The notes beneath the pieces are model-generated. The model did not search any database. It was not told the origin of the DNA and saw nothing but the letters and a program-made list of their open reading frames with translations. Both the position numbers and the translations under genes were made by a program. Positions 7,670 to 15,037 of a stretch of DNA of 19,332 bases are shown one piece after another; the stretch's first letter is position 1, and the number at the start of each line of letters is the position of its first letter. The stretch comes from CAVPEV01 sp963703555 (GTDB taxonomy: Bacteria > Actinomycetota > Actinomycetes > Actinomycetales > Cellulomonadaceae), in contig CAVPEV010000029.1 in the NCBI GenBank assembly GCA_963703555.1, positions 1-19,332 of the forward strand, written 5' to 3'.

Positions 7670-8347
7670 GTGGACCGACCTCTGGCGCTGCTCGACCTCG
7701 ATGGCACCCTCACGGACTCGGCCCCGGGCATCACGGCCTCGGTGCGCCACGCCTACACCGCCCTCGGCCTGTCGGTCCCCGACGAGGCGACCCTGCGCAG
7801 CTTCGTGGGACCACCGATCCAGACCGGCATGCTCGCCCACGGTGTGCCGGCGGACCGGCTCGACGAGGCCGTGGCCGCCTACCGGGAGCTGTACGCCGGG
7901 GGCGCCCTGTTCGACAACCGGGTCTACGACGGGATCCCCGAGGCCTTGCGCACGCTGCGGCACGCCGGCGTCCGGCTCGCCGTGGCGACGTCCAAGCCCG
8001 AGCCGTTCGCCCGGCGCATCGCCGACCGCTTCGGGTTGGACGAGCTGGTCGACGGGGTGTACGGAGCCTCCCTGGACGAGTCACGGCTGTCGAAGGCGGC
8101 GGTCGTCGGGTACGCGCTCGCTGCACTGGGGATCGGTCCCGACGCCGGCCACCTCGGCCTCGCGCTCATGGTCGGCGACCGCCGCCACGACGTCGAGGGC
8201 GCCCGGGCTCACGGCCTGCCCTGCCTGGGCGTGGCATGGGGATATGCAAGGCCGGGCGAGCTGGCGTCGGCCGGGGCGGTGGCCGTCGTGACGACGCCTG
8301 CCGACCTGCCCGCCGCCGTGCTCGGCCAGCTGCGCCCGGTCGGCTGA
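7670..8347 (+). CDS. HAD-family hydrolase, phosphoglycolate phosphatase-like
   Basis: 225-residue protein of the haloacid dehalogenase superfamily, probably a small-molecule phosphatase. Motif I is LLDLDGTLTDS with nucleophile D9 and acid/base D11. Motif II is ATSKP (T107/S108), motif III is K142 in RLSKA, and motif IV is VGDRRHDVEGA (D170, D174). A helical cap (about residues 18-85) sits between motifs I and II, as in the Gph/PGMB group. The substrate cannot be told from the sequence. The start is a GTG chosen because motif I must be near the N-terminus; a GTG at 7665 is out of frame. It diverges from ileS with a 369-base shared upstream region holding the T-box, and it ends convergently with the SDR gene. 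Confidence 0.88.
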   Translation: MDRPLALLDLDGTLTDSAPGITASVRHAYTALGLSVPDEATLRSFVGPPIQTGMLAHGVPADRLDEAVAAYRELYAGGALFDNRVYDGIPEALRTLRHAGVRLAVATSKPEPFARRIADRFGLDELVDGVYGASLDESRLSKAAVVGYALAALGIGPDAGHLGLALMVGDRRHDVEGARAHGLPCLGVAWGYARPGELASAGAVAVVTTPADLPAAVLGQLRPVG

Positions 8348-8353
8348 CCCGCC

Positions 8354-8410
8354 GGTCAGGTCGGGCGGACGGTCAGGCGTGATCGGCGGTCAGCCCGGTC
8401 GGCAGTCAGG
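8354..8410. repeat. Degenerate 17-bp tandem repeat between convergent genes
   Basis: Four copies of a GGTCAG(G/C) core at 8354, 8371, 8388 and 8404 (the last reads AGTCAGG), spaced 17, 17 and 16 bases, with GC-rich filler of similar composition. The array fills the 58-base gap after the HAD stop, and the last copy runs into the end of the SDR gene. Confidence 0.6.
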
Positions 8411-9182
8411 CGGGCCGGTGGTCGGGCTGTGGCGTGCGAGCGATGAGCGTGCTCGTCGCCTGGGCCCTCGGACGGATCATCAGCAGGTCGACGTTGACGT
8501 GCGCCGGCCGGCTCAGGGCCCAGACGATGGCCTCCGCCACGTCCTCGGCCACCAGCGGCTGGTAACCCGCGTAGACCGCGGCGGCCCGCCGAGCGTCCCC
8601 GGCGAACCGTACGAGGGAGAACTCCTCCGTCGCGACGTTGCCCGGCGCGATCTCGATCACCCGGACCGGCTCGGCGACGAGCTCGCGGCGCAGCGTCGTG
8701 GTGAGCATCCGCTCGGCGTGCTTGACCCCGGTGTATCCCGCGCCGCCCTCATAGGCCTCGTGGGCAGCCGTCGAGGTCACCGTCACGATGTCCCCGCCAC
8801 CTGCGGACCGGAGCAGGGGCAACACGGCCTGGGTCACCCGCAGCGTGCCCAGCACGTCGAGCTCGTACATGCGCCGCCAGCCGTCGACGTCCGCCAGCTC
8901 GACGGGGTCCAGGCCGAAGGCCGCTCCGGCGTTGTTGACCACGGCATCCAGTCCGCCGGTCGCCGCCAGGTGGTCCGCCAGCCGCGTGACGTCGTCGACG
9001 GACGTCACGTCGGTCCGGAACGGCTCGGCCCCGGTCTCGTCCGCGAGGGCGGCCAAGCGGTCCTCCCGGCGGGCCGCCGCGACCACCTGCCAGCCGTCGG
9101 CCCGCAGCCGTCGCACGGTGGCTGCGCCGATGCCGGAGGAGGCGCCGGTGACCAGGGCACGGCGGGTGGCTGATGACGACAT
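8406..9182 (-). CDS. Short-chain dehydrogenase/reductase
   Basis: 258-residue classical SDR, a soluble NAD(P)-dependent oxidoreductase. The cofactor-binding glycine motif is TGASSGIG (residues 12-19). R38/R39 at the end of the second strand suggest a preference for NADP(H). NNAG is at 83-86, with catalytic S137, Y150 and K154 in the usual spacing. The sequence resembles the YdfG-like group acting on 3-hydroxy acids or serine, but the substrate is not predictable. The ATG start has GGAGG 7 bases upstream. The gene runs toward the HAD gene and diverges from the ABC transporter operon, so it is probably a single-gene unit. Confidence 0.9.
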   Translation of the reverse strand: MSSSATRRALVTGASSGIGAATVRRLRADGWQVVAAARREDRLAALADETGAEPFRTDVTSVDDVTRLADHLAATGGLDAVVNNAGAAFGLDPVELADVDGWRRMYELDVLGTLRVTQAVLPLLRSAGGGDIVTVTSTAAHEAYEGGAGYTGVKHAERMLTTTLRRELVAEPVRVIEIAPGNVATEEFSLVRFAGDARRAAAVYAGYQPLVAEDVAEAIVWALSRPAHVNVDLLMIRPRAQATSTLIARTPQPDHRPA

Positions 9183-9201
9183 GGTGGTCCTCCGAGGCTC
9201 G

Positions 9202-9267
9202 ACCGGTCAGGCCCCATCCTGCACCGCGGCGCTCCCCCAGACCCACCGCCGGCCTACACTGACCGGT
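9202..9267. promoter_or_regulatory. Inverted repeat in the SDR / ABC transporter divergent region
   Basis: ACCGGTCAG (9202-9210) is the exact reverse complement of CTGACCGGT (9259-9267), 48 bases apart. The left arm extends to the palindrome GACCGGTC. The right arm overlaps a TACACT -10 candidate, so a shared regulator of both directions is possible. Confidence 0.35.
9255..9260 (+). promoter_or_regulatory. Candidate -10 box for the F420 transporter operon
   Basis: TACACT fits TANNNT and would give a leader of about 115 bases before the GTG at 9385. That leader contains a 12-bp palindrome GACGACGTCGTC (9340-9351). No consensus -35 is seen, and I recognise no known riboswitch in the leader. 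Confidence 0.4.
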
Positions 9268-9384
9268 GGACCGCTGGGCTCGCACTGGCCCGGCTCGCCG
9301 ACCCGGACGTGGGCGGATGGTCTGGCTCCTGGTGGCGACGACGACGTCGTCCGACCGCAGACCTCTACCGTCCGGAGGACGATC

Positions 9385-10404
9385 GTGCCGCAACCCCGTC
9401 GCCGTGCCCTGCGGGTGGCCGCCTCGTCGGTCGCGGCGCTCGCCCTGCTCAGCGCCTGCGTGCAGAGCCCAGGGCAGGGGTCGGCGGCAGGCCCGCCGAC
9501 CACCCGGGCGGGCACGGCGTCGTTCGCACCGGTTCACCTCGACAACTGCGGCTTCCCCGTGACGATCCGGACGCCGCCGCAGCGCGTCCTCACCATCAAG
9601 TCGACGTCCACCGAGCTGCTTCTCGCCCTCGGCCTGGCCGACCGCATCATCGGCACGGCCTTCTCCGACGGGCCGGTGCCCGACCGGTGGGCCGCCGAGG
9701 CGGCTGGCCTGCCGGTGGTGTCCGACCAGGTCCCCGGCCAGGAGGCCGTGCTCGCCCTGGCCCCGGACCTCGTCTACGCCGGCTGGGAGTCCAACCTCAC
9801 CGCCGACGGGGCGGGCGACCGGGCCCGGCTGGCCGACCTGGGGATCGCCACCTACGTGTCGCCGGCGGCGTGCAAGGAGCCGGGCGCCATGCCGGACCCG
9901 TTGACCTTCGAGGACGTGTTCGGCGAGATCACCCAGGTCGGCGCGATGCTCGGCGCGCCCGACGCCGCCGCGGCGCTCGTCGACGCGCAGCGGGCTGCGC
10001 TGGCGACGATCACACCCTCCACGGCCGGCCACACGGCGCTGTGGTACTCCTCGGGCACCGACACCCCGTACGTGGGGGCCGGCATCGGCGCACCGCAGCT
10101 GATCATGGACACGGCGGGCCTGACGAACGTCTTCGCCGACGTGCACGACACGTGGACGTCGGTCGGCTGGGAGGACGTCGTCGCGCGGGACCCGGACGTC
10201 ATCGTCCTCGTCGACGCGTCGTGGAACACCGCCGAGCACAAGAAGGAGCTGCTTGCGGCCAACCCGGCCACCGCCGAGCTGACCGCCGTACGCGAGCACC
10301 GCTACCTCGTCGTGCCGTTCGCCGCCACCGAGGCCGGTGTCCGCACGGTGGACGCAGCCGCCGACCTGGTCGGCCAGCTCGACACGCTCGACGCCCGGGG
10401 CTGA
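9385..10404 (+). CDS. Putative F420-precursor ABC transporter, substrate-binding lipoprotein
   Basis: 339-residue exported lipoprotein. An arginine-rich n-region and hydrophobic stretch end in the lipobox LSAC with lipidated C25. The mature part is a class III (FecB/BtuF/FepB-type) periplasmic-binding fold, starting near residue 54 and containing the RVLTIKSTSTELLLALGL and LAPDLVYAGW segments. C55 and C163 could form a disulfide, as in related actinobacterial binding proteins. By sequence alone this group often binds siderophores, haem or cobalamin. The neighbouring permease, ATPase and F420 genes match the cassette named putative F420-0 transporter. The GTG start follows GGAGG by 6 bases. 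The permease starts 4 bases after the stop. Confidence 0.85.
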   Translation: MPQPRRRALRVAASSVAALALLSACVQSPGQGSAAGPPTTRAGTASFAPVHLDNCGFPVTIRTPPQRVLTIKSTSTELLLALGLADRIIGTAFSDGPVPDRWAAEAAGLPVVSDQVPGQEAVLALAPDLVYAGWESNLTADGAGDRARLADLGIATYVSPAACKEPGAMPDPLTFEDVFGEITQVGAMLGAPDAAAALVDAQRAALATITPSTAGHTALWYSSGTDTPYVGAGIGAPQLIMDTAGLTNVFADVHDTWTSVGWEDVVARDPDVIVLVDASWNTAEHKKELLAANPATAELTAVREHRYLVVPFAATEAGVRTVDAAADLVGQLDTLDARG

Positions 10405-10408
10405 CCCC

Positions 10409-11407
10409 GTGCGCAGGGCGTGGCTGCCGCTGCTGGCGACGGTCCTGGCGGCGTCGGTCGTCCTCGCCGTGACGATCGGACCCTCCGACGTCACGATCGC
10501 CCAGGTGCTGGCCAGCGTCGGACACCACCTGGGCGGGGACGTGACGACCCCACCACACCTGGTCGACGCGATCGTGTGGGAGCTGCGCATCCCGCGGGTC
10601 CTCACGGCGGCAGCGGTCGGCGCGGGGCTGGGGCTGTCCGGCGCCGTCATGCAGTCCCTCACCCGCAACCCGCTGGCCGACCCGTACCTGCTGGGTCTGT
10701 CCTCCGGGGCGTCGCTGGGCGCGGTCGCCGTGCTCCTGCTCGGTCTGGCCGCCGCGCTGCCGGTGGCCGCGTTCGTGGGTGCGCTCGTCGCTCTGGCCCT
10801 CTCGCTGGCCCTCGCCCGCGTCGACGGCACGCTGACCCCCACCCGCGCCGTGCTGGCCGGCCTGGCGGTGTCCCAGCTGTGCGCGGCAGGCGCATCCCTG
10901 GTCATCTTCGCCACGGCGACCGGCGACTCCTACCGGGAGATCATCACCTGGCTGATGGGGTCGCTGGCCGGCGCGACATGGTCCAGCGTCCTGCTGGCGG
11001 CCGTCGCGGTCGCCGTCGTCGGGACGGTCCTGCTGGCCCGGGCCCGGACCCTGGACGCGTTCGCGTTCGGCGACACCGCCGCCGCCGCGCTGGGCATCGG
11101 GGTGGACCGGACCCGGTGGACCCTGCTCACCCTCGTCGCCCTGCTCACCGGCGCGATGGTGGCGGTGTCCGGGTCCATCGGGTTCGTCGGGCTGGTCCTG
11201 CCGCACGCCGTGCGGGCCCTCACCGGCACGCCGCACCGTCGGCTGCTGCCCGCAGTGGCGCTCGTCGGCGGCACGTTCCTCGTGTGGGCCGACACGCTGG
11301 CGCGCACGGTGCTCGAGCCTCAGGAGCTGCCCGTCGGCGTGGTCACCGCCCTGGTCGGCGTGCCGGTGTTCGTCGTGCTGCTGCGCCGACGGGCGGCGTG
11401 GCGATGA
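10409..11407 (+). CDS. Putative F420-precursor ABC transporter, permease (FecCD family)
   Basis: 332-residue integral membrane protein with about nine or ten hydrophobic segments. It carries the FecCD signature RIPRVLTAAAVGAGLGLSGA (residues 60-79), RNPLADPYLLGLSSGA (86-101) and GSIGFVGLVLPHAVR (255-269). This family forms the homodimeric channel of siderophore and cobalamin-type importers. The GTG start at 10409, five bases after the binding-protein stop, gives a normal N-terminus beginning just before the first membrane helix. There is no strong ribosome binding site, so it is probably translated by coupling. Its stop is followed by 115 bases with a strong hairpin before the ATPase gene. 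The substrate assignment rests on context with cofD. Confidence 0.88.
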   Translation: MRRAWLPLLATVLAASVVLAVTIGPSDVTIAQVLASVGHHLGGDVTTPPHLVDAIVWELRIPRVLTAAAVGAGLGLSGAVMQSLTRNPLADPYLLGLSSGASLGAVAVLLLGLAAALPVAAFVGALVALALSLALARVDGTLTPTRAVLAGLAVSQLCAAGASLVIFATATGDSYREIITWLMGSLAGATWSSVLLAAVAVAVVGTVLLARARTLDAFAFGDTAAAALGIGVDRTRWTLLTLVALLTGAMVAVSGSIGFVGLVLPHAVRALTGTPHRRLLPAVALVGGTFLVWADTLARTVLEPQELPVGVVTALVGVPVFVVLLRRRAAWR

Positions 11408-11434
11408 CCGGCGCCGCCCGCTGCCGGCGGAACC

Positions 11435-11459
11435 GCCCCGGGGGCGCACACCCCGGGGC
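11435..11459 (+). other. Perfect GC hairpin inside the transporter operon
   Basis: GCCCCGGGG (11435-11443) and CCCCGGGGC (11451-11459) form a 9-bp stem with a 7-base loop in the 115-base gap between permease and ATPase. No U-tract follows. It may stabilise mRNA ends or partly terminate transcription and so set subunit ratios. Confidence 0.5.
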
Positions 11460-11522
11460 CCGGCCAGCAGGGGCGAGACGGTCGCAGGACGCGATCGTGA
11501 CGACGGGTCAGGAGGTGGCGCG

Positions 11523-12353
11523 ATGCAGGTGACAGCCCGGGGCGTGCGCTGGTCGGTCGGCGCGGCGCTGATCGTCGACGGCGTGGACTGCACGATGCCC
11601 GAGGGTGCGATGACCGGCCTGCTCGGCCCGAACGGGGCCGGCAAGACCTCGCTGCTGCGGATTCTCGCCGGCATCGTCAGCCCGCAGGCCGGCGTCGTGC
11701 TCGCCGACGGGACCGACGTGCATGCGCTCGGCCGACGCGACCGCGCGCGGCGCATCGCCCTGCTCGAGCAGGAGGCAGACGCCACCGTGCCGCTGACCGT
11801 GCTCGACGTGGTCCTGCTCGGGCGCATCCCGCACCGCCCCGGCTGGGCCGGTTGGTCGGCGACCGGGGATGCCGAGGACCGGCGCATCGGGCTGGCGGCG
11901 CTGGCCACCACCGGGATGGTCGACCTGGCCGACCGGACCTGGGCGACGCTGTCCGGAGGTGAGCGCCAGCGGGTGCAGATCGCCCGCGCCCTGGCCCAGC
12001 AGCCACAGCTGCTCCTGCTGGACGAGCCGACCAACCACCTGGACGTCAGCTCGCAGCTGCACCTGTTGGGGTTCGTCCGTCGCCTGGGTCTCACGACGGT
12101 CGCCGCGCTGCACGACCTCAACCTCGCCGCCGCCTACTGCGACCAGGTCGTCGTGCTGTCGCACGGGCGCGTCGTGACTGCCGGGCCACCGCAGACCGTG
12201 CTCGTCCCCGACCTGGTGCGCGACGTGTACGGGGTGCGCGCCCACGTGCTGACCCACCCGACCACCGGGCGGCCGGTGATCGCCTTCGACGACGAGGGCG
12301 CCCCGACCGCTCCCGACGGGGCGACCACCGGGCTCCGGGCGACCGCGCCATGA
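11523..12353 (+). CDS. Putative F420-precursor ABC transporter, ATP-binding protein
   Basis: 276-residue FepC/BtuD-type ATPase that powers the importer. Walker A is GPNGAGKT (35-42), the Q-loop glutamine is about Q83, the signature is LSGGERQR (143-150), Walker B is LLLLDEP (D167, E168) and the switch histidine is H197 in ALHD. The ATG has AGGAGG 7 bases upstream. The stop overlaps the cofD start by 4 bases (ATGA), so the ATPase and CofD are made together. This coupling is the main local evidence that the transporter serves F420 synthesis. Confidence 0.9.
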   Translation: MQVTARGVRWSVGAALIVDGVDCTMPEGAMTGLLGPNGAGKTSLLRILAGIVSPQAGVVLADGTDVHALGRRDRARRIALLEQEADATVPLTVLDVVLLGRIPHRPGWAGWSATGDAEDRRIGLAALATTGMVDLADRTWATLSGGERQRVQIARALAQQPQLLLLDEPTNHLDVSSQLHLLGFVRRLGLTTVAALHDLNLAAAYCDQVVVLSHGRVVTAGPPQTVLVPDLVRDVYGVRAHVLTHPTTGRPVIAFDDEGAPTAPDGATTGLRATAP

Positions 12354-13396
12354 CGACCGGACCTCGCCTCGTCGTGCTCGCCGGCGGGGTCGGGGGTGCA
12401 CGCTTCCTGCTCGGGCTGCGCGCCCACCTGCGGGCCGCCTACCCGGGCGACGGTGCGACGGGGACGTCGGCCCAGGTCACCGTCGTGGTGAACACGGGTG
12501 ACGACATGTGGCTGCACGGCCTGCGGGTGTGCCCCGATCTCGACACGGTGATGTACACGCTGGGCGGCGTGGTGCACCCGGACCAGGGCTGGGGCCGCGC
12601 CGGCGAGACCCAGCGGGTGGCGGGCGAGCTGGCGGCCTACGGGCTCCGCTGGGACTGGTTCACCCTGGGCGACCTCGACCTGGCGACGGACGTCGCCCGC
12701 ACCGAGCTGCTGCGTGCGGGCCTCACCCTCACCGAGGTCACCGCCCGGTTGGCCGAGCGCTGGCGGCCCGGCGTGCGGCTGCTGCCGATGAGCGACCAGC
12801 CGGTCGAGACGCACGTGGAGATCGACGCCCGGGAGGTCCCCGGCGACGTCCCCGACCCTGTCGCGGCGGGGACCGACGCCACCCGGCTCATCCACTTCGA
12901 GGAGTGGTGGGTCCGCTACCACGCCGCGCTGCCCGCCCGCCGGTTCGTCCAGGTCGGGCTGGAGCTCGCCGCCCCGGCCCCCGGTGTGCTCGAGGCCGTC
13001 CGGGACGCCGACGCCGTCCTGCTGCCGCCGTCCAACCCGGTCGTGTCGGTGGGCACCGTCCTGGCGGTGGCGGGGGTGCGGGACGCCGTCGTGCGGGGCC
13101 GGGCACCCGTCGTGGGCGTCTCGCCGATCATCGGGGGAGCACCGGTGCGCGGGATGGCCGATGCGTGCCTGGCCGTCATCGGGGTGGAGACGAGCGCGTC
13201 GGCGGTCGCCCGGCACTACGGCGCACGCCGCGACGGGGGGCTGCTGGACGGCTGGCTGGTCGCCGAGGAGGACGCGGCGTGCGTGGGCCCGCTCGCCGAA
13301 GAGGGCATCGCGACCCTCGCCCGGCCGCTCCTGCTGCACGACGTGGCGGCCGCCGCCGACGTCGCCCGAGCCGCGCTGGAGCTCGCCGGCCTCTGA
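12350..13396 (+). CDS. cofD: 2-phospho-L-lactate (or PEP) transferase CofD/FbiA
   Basis: 348-residue cytoplasmic enzyme that transfers the phospholactyl (or, in mycobacteria, phosphoenolpyruvyl) group from a guanosine diphosphate donor to Fo, giving F420-0 or dehydro-F420-0. Visible family motifs are AGGVGGARFL (11-20), VVNTGDDMWLHGL (47-59, with metal-binding D51/D52), CPDLDTVMYTLGG (61-73), MSDQPVETHV, and the PPSNPVVSVGT segment, followed by SPIIGG. Length is normal for the family. The donor is made by CofC, encoded in the opposing operon. The ATG overlaps the ATPase stop. Confidence 0.93.
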   Translation: MTTGPRLVVLAGGVGGARFLLGLRAHLRAAYPGDGATGTSAQVTVVVNTGDDMWLHGLRVCPDLDTVMYTLGGVVHPDQGWGRAGETQRVAGELAAYGLRWDWFTLGDLDLATDVARTELLRAGLTLTEVTARLAERWRPGVRLLPMSDQPVETHVEIDAREVPGDVPDPVAAGTDATRLIHFEEWWVRYHAALPARRFVQVGLELAAPAPGVLEAVRDADAVLLPPSNPVVSVGTVLAVAGVRDAVVRGRAPVVGVSPIIGGAPVRGMADACLAVIGVETSASAVARHYGARRDGGLLDGWLVAEEDAACVGPLAEEGIATLARPLLLHDVAAAADVARAALELAGL

Positions 13397-13437
13397 CCGC
13401 GGCACCGGGCGGACGGCCGCTCGCCGCGGCACCGGGC
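13397..13437. repeat. 14-base direct repeat between cofD and cofC
   Basis: CCGCGGCACCGGGC occurs at 13397-13410 and 13424-13437 (27-base period), with similar sequence continuing after each copy (GGACGGCC, AGGCGGCC). It fills most of the 63-base gap between convergent operons. A weak 7-bp inverted repeat CCGCTCG/CGAGCGG (13417-13423, 13448-13454) could aid termination. Confidence 0.55.
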
Positions 13438-13459
13438 AGGCGGCCACCGAGCGGGCCCG

Positions 13460-14089
13460 TCAGCCTGCCCGGTCGATCTGGGCGAGCGCACGAGCCGTGG
13501 CGGGTCCGAGCCCGAGCGCCACCGCGGCCTCCAGGTCCGCCCAGGTGTCCACGTCGCGGCGCAGCGGCGAGCTGGCTGCAACGTCCAGCACCACGTGTCC
13601 GGCCGCGACATGCGCAGCCCGGGAATCGGTCCCGAACCGCGGGGTGAGCACCCCGTCCCGACCGGTGAGCAGTGTGGTCCCGTCGCCGCCGGCGTCCGGC
13701 ACCAGCGCGCGCGGCACCGCATCGGCGAGCGCGAGCCCCTCGTCCAGGGCAGCCGCCGTGAGCGCCGGCAGATCACCGAGCAGCACCGCCACGGGTTCCC
13801 CGGGCACGACCTCGGTCAGACCACGGCGGATCGCCGGGCCGAGGCCGCCCGCGGCGCGCTCCGGCACGACCCGCACCCGGCCGGGGGAGAGCACGGCCAG
13901 CGCCGCGGTCAGCAGCGGGTCGTCGGTGACCGCGAGGACCTCGACGACGTGCCGGGCGGCCGCCGCGGCCCGCACGGTGTCGAGGGCGAAGGCCAGGGCC
14001 AGGCTGCTGCGCACGGCGGGGTCCACCTCGGTGAGCCGGCTCTTGCCGGCACCGCCCTTCACCGGCACGACGAGCTGCCAGCGCGTCAC
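13460..14089 (-). CDS. cofC: 2-phospho-L-lactate (or PEP) guanylyltransferase CofC/FbiD
   Basis: 209-residue nucleotidyltransferase that activates 2-phospho-L-lactate, or phosphoenolpyruvate in the FbiD variant, with GTP to give the donor used by CofD. The N-terminus WQLVVPVKGGAGKSRL (residues 4-19) is the family's nucleotide-binding start. GDLPAL, VPDAGGDGT and RFGTDS mark the active site and substrate region. I placed the start at the GTG at 14089-14087, which overlaps the cofE stop (GTGA), because the conserved motif begins four residues later; the frame is open far upstream only as a shadow of cofE. The sequence does not tell me which three-carbon substrate is used. Confidence 0.9.
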   Translation of the reverse strand: MTRWQLVVPVKGGAGKSRLTEVDPAVRSSLALAFALDTVRAAAAARHVVEVLAVTDDPLLTAALAVLSPGRVRVVPERAAGGLGPAIRRGLTEVVPGEPVAVLLGDLPALTAAALDEGLALADAVPRALVPDAGGDGTTLLTGRDGVLTPRFGTDSRAAHVAAGHVVLDVAASSPLRRDVDTWADLEAAVALGLGPATARALAQIDRAG

Positions 14090-14967
14090 CCGGGCGTCAC
14101 CGGCCCGGGACGGGACCTCGGACCGGGCGCCGGCCCCTCGGCACCCCGCCCCTGGCTGGGTTCCCGCCGGCCGGCGGCGCCGTCCCACAGGCCCGCGGCG
14201 TACGCCTCTGCGGAGCCGACCCGGAACATGTCCTGCGCACCGGTCCGGATGATCGTCCGCGCGCCCGGCCCGTCGTCGTCGACGACGAGCCTGCCGAGCC
14301 CGCGGACCACGGCGACCGGGCGTCCCGCGGCCTTCGCCTTGACGAGCTCCGCCGCGGCGGCGACCTCGTCGGCCACCGCCGTCACCGTCGCGGTCAGCCG
14401 GTGGCCCGTCGCGTCGACGGTGCCGCGCAGGTCCTCCAGGACGACGAGCCCGGCGGACCCGATGGCGATGTCCGTGACGCCCTGCCGCCAGGGCCGCCCG
14501 GCCGTGTCGGACACGACGACCCCGAGTCGTACCCCCAGCGCCGCGGTCAGTCCGGCCCGCAGCGCGCGGGCCGAGGCGTCCGGGTCCGCCGGCAGGAGCA
14601 GCACGGTGCCCGCCGGAGCGTTGGAGGCGTCCACACCGGCAGCGGCCATGACCAGGCCCTGCCGGTTCTCCACGATGCGGGTCACCCCGCCGGGGTGCGC
14701 CCGGGTGGCCACCACCCGCACGGTCTCGTCGGTGATCGCCTGCTCGCGGTCCGCCGCCCGGACCACTCGCCCCTCGGACTTGGACACGATCTTGCTGGTG
14801 ACGACGACGATGTCGCCGTCCGCCGCCGCGTGCGGGTCCCCCGGCCCCCCGCCGCGCAGCACCCCGGCGAGCAGCGCGACGAGGTCCTCGCCGGGCCGCA
14901 CCTCCGGCAGGCCGTCCGGCGCCCACACCCACAGCCCCTCGGTCACGGCCCCCGCGCCGTCGGTCAC
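14086..14967 (-). CDS. cofE: Coenzyme F420:L-glutamate ligase CofE (single-domain)
   Basis: 293-residue GTP-dependent ligase that adds the glutamate tail to F420-0. Motifs are GLPEVRPGEDL near the N-terminus, TSKIVSKSEGR (57-67), TRIVENRQGLVMAAAGVDASN-type region, and DTAGRPWRQGVTDIAIGSAG. It stops after the CofE domain and has a low-complexity Pro/Gly/Arg tail. It lacks the C-terminal flavin/nitroreductase-like domain of mycobacterial FbiB. The start is uncertain: I prefer the GTG at 14967, with GGGGG 7 bases upstream. In-frame GTGs at 14985 and 14946, and an ATG at 15063 overlapping the upstream gene, are alternatives. It overlaps cofC by 4 bases. Confidence 0.88.
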   Translation of the reverse strand: MTDGAGAVTEGLWVWAPDGLPEVRPGEDLVALLAGVLRGGGPGDPHAAADGDIVVVTSKIVSKSEGRVVRAADREQAITDETVRVVATRAHPGGVTRIVENRQGLVMAAAGVDASNAPAGTVLLLPADPDASARALRAGLTAALGVRLGVVVSDTAGRPWRQGVTDIAIGSAGLVVLEDLRGTVDATGHRLTATVTAVADEVAAAAELVKAKAAGRPVAVVRGLGRLVVDDDGPGARTIIRTGAQDMFRVGSAEAYAAGLWDGAAGRREPSQGRGAEGPAPGPRSRPGPVTPG

Positions 14968-15037
14968 CGCCTCGCCCCCGGCCACCGCGCGGCCGCGGCA
15001 GCACCAGGGCCGCGGCGAACGGCGGCCCGCCAGGTCC

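Noticed and set aside
4082..8347. Very long open plus-strand frame opposite ileS.
   Set aside because: It is the antisense shadow of ileS produced by high third-position GC; only its last 226 codons, from 7670, are a real gene (HAD hydrolase).
9261..9384. Possible cobalamin riboswitch before the BtuF-like binding protein.
   Set aside because: I see no B12-box or other riboswitch core; the leader holds only a short palindrome.
11404..11532. 42-codon frame starting ATGA on the permease stop and running into the ATPase gene.
   Set aside because: The start overlap is suggestive, but the peptide is Arg/Gly-rich without motif, spans the GC hairpin and overlaps the ATPase ribosome binding site and start.
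8749..12121. Long minus-strand open frames across the ABC transporter operon.
   Set aside because: They lie opposite well-supported transporter genes and show no family motif.
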